Part shown: positions 49,790 through 57,138 of the stretch, in pieces
Layout: every line of letters starts with the position of its first letter
How positions within the stretch are numbered: the stretch's first letter is position 1
Virus record (IMG/VR): IMGVR_UViG_3300029448_000032
Location: 1-60,124 of that record
Source of the DNA: a virus
Length of the DNA stretch: 60,124 nt
Reading direction: 5' to 3' (one strand)
Position numbers and translations under genes: made by a program
Notes under the pieces: generated by a model
The model's database searches: none
Seen by the model: the letters and a program-made list of their open reading frames with translations, nothing else
What the model was told of the DNA's origin: nothing

Positions 49790-52700
49790 ATGGCTGAAGA
49801 TATTCCAATAGTCGATATAGCTTCTAAAGGATTAGTTAAAGATACTCCTCCAGTTTCATTACCTACTAATATATTTACTGACGTTAGAAATGTACGATTT
49901 AAAGATGGCGCAGTAAGAAAAATGGAAGGCGAATTATTATTAAATAATATTACAAGTGATCTATCAAGTCCTAAATCATTTGGTAAAGTTAGATACTTCG
50001 CTTCTTGGGAGAATCCAAATAAACAACCTACAGGATGTTATTATATATTCGTAGTAGATCTATTAAATAACAATATTACAATTGGTCAGAAAGTCTATAT
50101 TCAAGATCATCTAGGAACTAAAAAAGATATAACTCCTGCTTCTTTAAATAGTGGTAATGGGTTTGCTTATACTGCTACTGGGTGGCAACATACTCTTTTT
50201 GCAGGTGGATTTTCTCTTATTATAAATAATGGAATTGATAAGCCACATTATATTTTAGATACTCCAGGAAATACTAATATAAATAATATTACATTAGCTG
50301 AGCTTCCAGGATGGGATAGTTATAATGCAGAGGTGGTACCTCATAACGATACATTTGTAACAGGTAATAGTAATGTATTTGACTTAGGACAGAAAGTAGA
50401 CTTTGTTGCTAATAGTATTATAGTAACTGGAACTACTGCGAAGACTGCACAAGCAGGATCTCCAGCAGGAAGTGGAACGACTAACACAGCTAACTTTGTT
50501 CCTGGTGATATGCCTGGATCTACTCCTTCAGTGACTGGTGATAACTTTCAAATATACACAGATACAGCAACTGACACAACTGTTATAGTTGTTGGTAATC
50601 TAGCTAATACTAATACGTTAAAGATTACCGTTAAGTCTAGAAATCCTGTTAATGTTAGAGCAGGTGTTGTAGAATCTTATGGTGATTTGCTAGTAGCTGG
50701 AGATCTTACAGAATTAGACTCGTCTAACAACACTACCGTGATAAGAAGATTGTCTGGAGTTGTAAGAACCTCAGACGTCGCAGCTCCTGGAGCTATCCCA
50801 AATAACTGGAATCCTTTTAAAGTTGGAGCAAATACAGCTGATGAATTTGCTTTGTCAGAGACAAGCTCTATAAAAGATATGAAACCTCTGCAAGGTAACA
50901 TGTATATCTATTCTTCTAATTCAATTCATGTTATGAGATTAACAGGTAATATAAATGCTCCTGTTTCTTTCTCCCCTGTGACAGATGAGTATGGATGTCT
51001 AACAACAGGTTCTATTCTTGAATTTGATGGAAAGCATTTCGTGGTAAGCAATAACGATATATACGTATTTGTAGGTAACCCAAGTAATATCCAATCAATG
51101 GCTGATGGAAGAGTACGATCGTATTTTATAAACAACCTTAATCCTATCCATGAGAAAGAATTATTTCTTTTAAATAATCATAGAGAAAATGAGATATGGT
51201 TATGTTATCCTACACTAAACTCTAAAGCAGGAGAATGTGACGAGGCTCTTATATATAATTACAGAGATAATACTTGGACTATACGTGACCTCAATGGCGT
51301 TATGTCAGGAGATACAGGCCCAATAAAAGGTGGAGGAATACCTACTGCTACTATTCATTTAACTGGAAACAGTGGTACATTTGGGTATACTAATAGAGGT
51401 AGAAAAGAAGTACAAGCTGTAACTATAAATGGTAAAACCCCTAAGGTTACTATAGGTACTAAAGCTAAGAAGACTGTAGCTGTTGACACATTTTCTCAAT
51501 TCCAAACTGATAGAAGAGAAATAGTAAGGTTTCAAAGTATAACAGGAACGACAGGACCTACTACGGTTAATCAAATAGCCACTCTAACATTTCCTTCGTC
51601 TGCTACGTTTACTTACGATAGAGATCAGAGTACTTATCTTGATGGTGGCGCTAGTGCTATTATAAAAGGTAGTGCGTCTCATGGTATTGGTGATGTTAGT
51701 TTCCCTGCTATTTCTATATTAGGAACAGATCAAGCTAACGATGCAACAATTAATATGACTACTTTTGTTGCTGCTGTAAGAGATTATATAAACTCTAATG
51801 CTGCTTTAGGAAACTTTACAGCTACTGCTAGTACAAACGTATTAACCTTAACATCAGATGTGCCTGGACCTAGAACATTTAATACTAGTACATTCGCTAT
51901 TAGTGGTGGATCTACAAGTAACTTAACTACTAATGTCAGTACTACTGGTGTAGGTGTATATGGTATATCTGCTAGTCAAAGTCCTGCAATATCTATGAGA
52001 ATACAATCGGCAGAAGCCAGTGGTATACATGCAGCTATAGATCAAACTATAACTTTAAATAAAAATCAACAAGGAACTGCTAATCATGCAGCTGATATAA
52101 TTGCTAAATTACAAGCACTTCCACAATTTAATGGTGATAGTAGCTCTATTTATACTGTAACAAATGATAGTAATAGAGTAAAACTTACGTCAAGAATAGG
52201 AGGTAATCATAATCCTATTACTGTTACTTTCAAAACTACTTATGATGGAACAGATTACACTGAAACAGAGTTTGGTGGTAATATGAACCTCACTGTAAAT
52301 GCACTTACAGCAGGTGTAGACAACAGTCAAGATCTTGTAACCTTAACTGTAACATTTCCTGACGCTACAACATCAAGTAAAGTTTTAGATGGCACATTTG
52401 ACAGAGCTGGTATTGTTACTGAAGTTAGTACTTTAATTAATGCAAGCAGTGATTGGACCACAGCTACAGCCACAGGATTAGTAACTGCTACATCTGCAGC
52501 CGTAGGAGTAATCTCAAACAACTTCAGTGTAGCTTTAACATGTGCTGGGTCGTTACCAACAGGTTTTACTAACAGTACGTTCACCGGAGCTCAAACGCGC
52601 GCTGGTGTGGCCGCAGCGTCCACTACAGACAGAGTTACGTTAACTCCTCCTTTAGGCAATGCGATCACTGTTAACTTTGACAACACTAGTTCTTATGCTG

Positions 52701-54046
52701 CTTATGATCCTGACTCAGGAGGAAGTACTGCTGAAGTTAGTGCTGATGATATAGCTGCCGCTTTACAAGCCGCTTGGTCAGATACAACTCACTTTACTGT
52801 TGGTAGATCAGGAGCTGTATTAACCTTTACAGCAGTTGATAGAAAAGCTATAAGCGGTACGTTCGCGTACACAGTAGTTAACGGAACCACCAGAACAGGA
52901 ACAGCGGTTAGTCCACTAATAGCTAACTCAAGTGGTGGTAACATATCAGTTACTGAAGGCGTTGATATTGCTTATGCAAGAGGAACAAGAGTTACATTAA
53001 CCTTCCAGACTACTAGTGGATCTACGGTATTATTTGATAAACATTATGGTGAAGGGCCTGGAAGAATATCTGATTCAACGTTTGTTAAAGCTGCGAATGA
53101 TAGCGACTATGGACAGACAGGTCATGGAAGTGATTCAGCTTACTTAGCTGCTTATTATAATACAGATGCTACTCAAAATAGTACAGAACTAGCAAAAGCT
53201 AATGGTGCTGTTCAGAGTATGCAGCAAGCTTTATTAGACGTTATAACAGCTTTGAATAATAACGCATTATTAGAATTAAATCCTGATAGTACGTCATCAC
53301 CTACTAATATAGCTATTTCACCTAGTCAGTTTAGTTCTACAGCTAATTACTTAACTGCGTTTGCTCCGGTTACAGAGATCGTTGCATCAAGAGTCGCGCC
53401 GACTACAACTACTTTAACTAACGCATCAGAAGGTTCTGCAGTAAGTGATGCTGCTCCTACTTTCAGTACAAGTGGAACTACTATAAGTACTACATTTGAT
53501 CTTATAAGATCTTGGGATAATACTAAAATAAATCCTAATAAGATCTTTCCGATATTCTTACAATCAGCTACAAGTGATGCAGGTGTAATTACAAATTGGA
53601 TTAGAGCTGCAGACTTAGGTTATGATTTTGCAGGATCAAACTATACTTCGTACTTCGAAAGAGAACAGATGTCTGTAACTCCTACGTTTGATACTGAACA
53701 AGTTGATAGTCTAGCGTTATGGGCTGATGGTGGTACTGTTACTACAGTAGGAGGAGAACCTCAAAGAGCTACTCTAAGAGTTAGAAGCAGAACAACAAAT
53801 AGTCCTGGAGAAAAAGCTTATATAACTACCGCTGAAGATAATACTCAAAGTAATGCTAAAGCTAACAAACTGGTTGTTAACGATTTCACAATTGCTTCAG
53901 ATTATAAAGTAGATTTAAGAGTCAATGGTAGATTACTAAACTATCGTGTTGATGATGCATCAGCGGACAACTCTAGCTCTCCTAACAATAAAGCTTGGAA
54001 TGTATCTGGTTTACAATTAGAAGTTAAGAAGTCAGGAGTTAAATAA
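49790..54046 (+). CDS. Giant nozzle / tail tubular protein B-like protein
   Basis: 1,418 residues, compared with 794 for T7 gp12. DIPIVDIASKGLVKDTPP and NVRFKDGAVRKMEG at the N-terminus are typical gp12 features. The N-terminal 480 and C-terminal 230 residues look like the nozzle; the middle (about 540-1150) is an inserted Ser/Thr/Gly/Asn-rich beta-repeat region (TVTFPDATTSSK, VTLTVTFP...). AGTAGAGGAG precedes the ATG. Confidence 0.82.
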   Translation: MAEDIPIVDIASKGLVKDTPPVSLPTNIFTDVRNVRFKDGAVRKMEGELLLNNITSDLSSPKSFGKVRYFASWENPNKQPTGCYYIFVVDLLNNNITIGQKVYIQDHLGTKKDITPASLNSGNGFAYTATGWQHTLFAGGFSLIINNGIDKPHYILDTPGNTNINNITLAELPGWDSYNAEVVPHNDTFVTGNSNVFDLGQKVDFVANSIIVTGTTAKTAQAGSPAGSGTTNTANFVPGDMPGSTPSVTGDNFQIYTDTATDTTVIVVGNLANTNTLKITVKSRNPVNVRAGVVESYGDLLVAGDLTELDSSNNTTVIRRLSGVVRTSDVAAPGAIPNNWNPFKVGANTADEFALSETSSIKDMKPLQGNMYIYSSNSIHVMRLTGNINAPVSFSPVTDEYGCLTTGSILEFDGKHFVVSNNDIYVFVGNPSNIQSMADGRVRSYFINNLNPIHEKELFLLNNHRENEIWLCYPTLNSKAGECDEALIYNYRDNTWTIRDLNGVMSGDTGPIKGGGIPTATIHLTGNSGTFGYTNRGRKEVQAVTINGKTPKVTIGTKAKKTVAVDTFSQFQTDRREIVRFQSITGTTGPTTVNQIATLTFPSSATFTYDRDQSTYLDGGASAIIKGSASHGIGDVSFPAISILGTDQANDATINMTTFVAAVRDYINSNAALGNFTATASTNVLTLTSDVPGPRTFNTSTFAISGGSTSNLTTNVSTTGVGVYGISASQSPAISMRIQSAEASGIHAAIDQTITLNKNQQGTANHAADIIAKLQALPQFNGDSSSIYTVTNDSNRVKLTSRIGGNHNPITVTFKTTYDGTDYTETEFGGNMNLTVNALTAGVDNSQDLVTLTVTFPDATTSSKVLDGTFDRAGIVTEVSTLINASSDWTTATATGLVTATSAAVGVISNNFSVALTCAGSLPTGFTNSTFTGAQTRAGVAAASTTDRVTLTPPLGNAITVNFDNTSSYAAYDPDSGGSTAEVSADDIAAALQAAWSDTTHFTVGRSGAVLTFTAVDRKAISGTFAYTVVNGTTRTGTAVSPLIANSSGGNISVTEGVDIAYARGTRVTLTFQTTSGSTVLFDKHYGEGPGRISDSTFVKAANDSDYGQTGHGSDSAYLAAYYNTDATQNSTELAKANGAVQSMQQALLDVITALNNNALLELNPDSTSSPTNIAISPSQFSSTANYLTAFAPVTEIVASRVAPTTTTLTNASEGSAVSDAAPTFSTSGTTISTTFDLIRSWDNTKINPNKIFPIFLQSATSDAGVITNWIRAADLGYDFAGSNYTSYFEREQMSVTPTFDTEQVDSLALWADGGTVTTVGGEPQRATLRVRSRTTNSPGEKAYITTAEDNTQSNAKANKLVVNDFTIASDYKVDLRVNGRLLNYRVDDASADNSSSPNNKAWNVSGLQLEVKKSGVK

Positions 54047-54216
54047 TGCCTAAGATAAGTAATCCTCCTCAAACGGAAGATCCTAACTTAAATTTTATTT
54101 TACTAGAAATAATAAGAGAACTAAATCTTTCTCAAGAAAACCATTTAAAATTGCTAGCAGACATTAGAGCTGCTAGTGATTTAGCTGATCTAAAGGAAAG
54201 GATAGACGAAAAATGA
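54046..54216 (+). CDS. 56-residue helical protein
   Basis: MPKISNPPQTEDPNLNFILL ... ADLKERIDEK. TAATG and AAATGA overlaps couple it to both neighbours. Predicted single long helix. Unrecognised virion or assembly protein. Confidence 0.6.
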   Translation: MPKISNPPQTEDPNLNFILLEIIRELNLSQENHLKLLADIRAASDLADLKERIDEK

Positions 54217-54710
54217 TAAGAACAATAGGCCACAATGATGTAGTGGATGTTATATTATTAATGAAGAAATCTTTAGAAAGTATTAGTGTTCATAAATGTA
54301 TGGCTGATTACGATAGAGATGAAGCAAGTTGGATTCAGTTTTTAATAAACGCAATAAAAGAACAAGCAGCTGGTAATCCTAACTTTCTTGTTATAGGAGA
54401 TTTTGAATTAGACTATAAGAAGAGTAATTTAAAAGGATTTTTATTAGCAGCTTCTTTTAAAACGCATTACAATGAAAGAACTATAATGGATGTTAAAGAT
54501 TGTATAATAGATCCTGATATTAAACCAACATATACAGTTGTGAGGTTATTTAACGATATGATAGAACATGTAAAAAAGCATGGTGGAACCAGATGGAGAG
54601 CAGACTCTATTAGAGATGAAACTCAAAATAAAAACTATAATAAACTTTTAAGTTTAAAATACAATGCAGATATTAATTATTCTGCTCACGGAAAAATAGG
54701 AGAAGATTAA
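54213..54710 (+). CDS. GNAT-like fold protein
   Basis: 165 residues: NFLVIGDFELDYKKSNLKGF then LLAASFKT, IMDVKDCIIDPDIKPTYTVV and a helix with HVKKHGGTRWRADSIRDETQ, the order of strands and helices of an acetyltransferase fold. No clear acetyl-CoA P-loop is visible, so it may be non-catalytic. It precedes the internal virion proteins. Confidence 0.55.
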   Translation: MIRTIGHNDVVDVILLMKKSLESISVHKCMADYDRDEASWIQFLINAIKEQAAGNPNFLVIGDFELDYKKSNLKGFLLAASFKTHYNERTIMDVKDCIIDPDIKPTYTVVRLFNDMIEHVKKHGGTRWRADSIRDETQNKNYNKLLSLKYNADINYSAHGKIGED

Positions 54711-55576
54711 TGGGAGGAGGAGGAAGCACGACTACTTCTGGAGTATCTAAAGATATTTGGGATGCAGGTGGAAAAAAGGTTTTTGGAGATGTTACCAAAC
54801 AATATATGGATACAAGAAATAAACCTGGCGACTTAGTAGCAGGATTAGACCCATCTCAAAAAGAGGCTTTAAAAGCTCAAGAAACCCAAGGTAGACAAAT
54901 GATGGCTGGCGAAGGGCTTTATGATCTTAGTGGTTTTGCCCAACGAGATTTACAAAATACTCTTGGTGGATTACAAGGACAAGCTTCTATGGGAGGAACG
55001 TTCGGATCTGCTAGATCTCAAGCAGCTACTAATAAAGCCTTGTTAGATAAATCAGGAGATTGGTTAAGTCGTAGACAAGAGTTGGCTAATGCTGGTGGTA
55101 AGATGCTAGGAGAAGCAGGAACTACTAGACGAGACTATGCGCAACAAAGGTTAGATGCTCCTCATACAGCAGCATCTAGATACTTTGGATACTTAGGATC
55201 TGCTCCACAAGAACAGACTACATCAGGAGGAGGAACTCATTGTTGTACTGCTGCACAAAGCGAAGGTCATATGACTTTTACAGAAGTTAAAAAACTTCGT
55301 GCTTGGCATAGAAAGCAATCTATGATTTGGCAAGAAGGATATGATGTTTGGGGTAAAGTTGTAGCAGATAACTGGATAATTGGACGATCTAAATGGTCGT
55401 CTGATAGAGTTAGAGATTTTTATAATCATAGGATCTATGGTAAAAGAACAATAGGTTCAGTGTATGCTGATATAGTAATTATTCCTTTATCTTATTTAAT
55501 AGGTATTTATAAAGTACTAAAGAAAAGATTTAACTTTGAAAAGATTTTAAGTGAGAACGCAGGAGTAAAAGAATGA
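54710..55576 (+). CDS. Internal virion protein (T7 gp14-like position)
   Basis: 288 residues. MGGGGSTTTSGVSKDIWDAG, an Ala/Gln/Gly-rich middle, a THCCTAA motif near 177, then a conserved WHRKQSMIWQEGYDVWGK and a hydrophobic stretch near 250-265. It probably forms the first ejected core protein. The overlap with the 54213 gene is 1 base, with the next gene 4 bases. Confidence 0.7.
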   Translation: MGGGGSTTTSGVSKDIWDAGGKKVFGDVTKQYMDTRNKPGDLVAGLDPSQKEALKAQETQGRQMMAGEGLYDLSGFAQRDLQNTLGGLQGQASMGGTFGSARSQAATNKALLDKSGDWLSRRQELANAGGKMLGEAGTTRRDYAQQRLDAPHTAASRYFGYLGSAPQEQTTSGGGTHCCTAAQSEGHMTFTEVKKLRAWHRKQSMIWQEGYDVWGKVVADNWIIGRSKWSSDRVRDFYNHRIYGKRTIGSVYADIVIIPLSYLIGIYKVLKKRFNFEKILSENAGVKE

Positions 55577-57120
55577 GAATTACAGCACCTATGGGAACAG
55601 AAGAATATACACGGCAAATGGAACAATTAGCTGGTACAGGTGGTATGCCGCCATTAGCTATGGCTAATATCGCAGCTCCAATGCCACAACATCAGCAAGC
55701 TCCTGCTCCTATTATTCAACAACCGCCTGGAGTTATGGGCCAAGCTAAAGATATGTTCGTAGATAAAGCTCTTGATGTGGGAATGGAAAAAGTTATGGAT
55801 ACCACAGCAGGCACTGCATTAGCAAAATTAGGAGCAGGTTTCGGTCCTATGGGAATGATAGCTGGTCAAGTTGCTGGTCAATTCTTACCGCAACTATTAA
55901 AAAAAGGACTTCGTCTTAATGAAGGTGGTCATATTGGCCCGTTAGGAGCTAAGTATTATAGTGTAGGAACTCCTGCTTTATTTGGTGACGCATACGCAGA
56001 TCCTGATAAAGCGGCTTCATTGTCAAGTTCAGCAGATAGGGCTAACTTATCAACTGCTGTAAACAATTTAAGTAAAGTAGACAGACCTGCAGTTGGATCT
56101 GATATACAAAGTAGTGGAGGATTCGGAGGATTGTTAAGTGGATTATTTAATTCTCCTGTGTTTGCTCCCTTAAGTAACCTTGTATCAGGTGTAAGTGAAT
56201 GGGCAGGTGAAGCATTTCCTGCTGCAGAATCTTCAGCAGCTGCAAAGGCAATATCAGCTGAAGCTAATAAAGGTAAGAATCCGATTGGTGCTGACTCGTG
56301 GACATGGAATGTAGGCAATAGGAATTTTACAACTATGACACCAGCAGCGTCTCATGCATTGACAGCAGCGGGTAAACCAGGTGGTATCTCAGATTGGCAA
56401 TATATGCAAACGCTAAAGAACACAGGTGGTTCGCCTTATAAAGGATTTAAAGGTAATACAAAAGCTGCACCTCCAGGAGCTCAAGGTGCTACTCCTATAT
56501 ATAATAAGAAGACTGACAAGACTAATTGGGTTTACAAAAATAAAGGTGGTAAGGTTCAGTATTACTCACCTGGATCAGCTCCTTACCGTGGACAGTTTAA
56601 TAAACCTACAACTCCAATACCTATTATGGAGTCTGTTAAAGCACAGCTTGAAAAACCTGCAACTGGTATACAAAATATAATTAACAAAGCTCCTAAAGCT
56701 AGAGTAGTAACTCCTAACGCTTTAAGCATAGCTCCTAAATTTATGGGACCATTAGGTACTATAACTGGAGTGCTTAATCCTACTCAAGCAGCAGTTGCTA
56801 CTAGAGATCCAGTAGACGCAGCACCAATGGGCTTAGAAGCTGAGATGTTTGAACGACAAGCAGCTTTAAACGAAGCTAAGAAGCGAGCTAGTAGAGAGAT
56901 GTTCATGGAAGAGTCTGGAATCGGTGGCATAAATACTGATGCGTTACAAGATGCTTATGAAGCAGGTCTTAATGCTGCTAAACAAGGAGTTAAAGACGCA
57001 GGAACATGGGTAATGCCTAAAGTAATAGATAGAGTAGAAGGATTAATGAACCTGCTTGGACCTCTTGCTCCAAAAGAAAAAAAGCCAGTATCTCAGGTTC
57101 CAATGGTATACGAAACATAA
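55573..57120 (+). CDS. Internal virion protein
   Basis: 515 residues. Pro/Gln-rich start, then GTALAKLGAGFGPMGMIAGQ with small hydrophobic helices (near 75-110), a Gly/Ser/Asn-rich middle and a helical end. No domain I recognise. By order it belongs to the ejection complex. Confidence 0.6.
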   Translation: MRITAPMGTEEYTRQMEQLAGTGGMPPLAMANIAAPMPQHQQAPAPIIQQPPGVMGQAKDMFVDKALDVGMEKVMDTTAGTALAKLGAGFGPMGMIAGQVAGQFLPQLLKKGLRLNEGGHIGPLGAKYYSVGTPALFGDAYADPDKAASLSSSADRANLSTAVNNLSKVDRPAVGSDIQSSGGFGGLLSGLFNSPVFAPLSNLVSGVSEWAGEAFPAAESSAAAKAISAEANKGKNPIGADSWTWNVGNRNFTTMTPAASHALTAAGKPGGISDWQYMQTLKNTGGSPYKGFKGNTKAAPPGAQGATPIYNKKTDKTNWVYKNKGGKVQYYSPGSAPYRGQFNKPTTPIPIMESVKAQLEKPATGIQNIINKAPKARVVTPNALSIAPKFMGPLGTITGVLNPTQAAVATRDPVDAAPMGLEAEMFERQAALNEAKKRASREMFMEESGIGGINTDALQDAYEAGLNAAKQGVKDAGTWVMPKVIDRVEGLMNLLGPLAPKEKKPVSQVPMVYET

Positions 57121-57138
57121 GAACTTAAAGGAGTTAGT

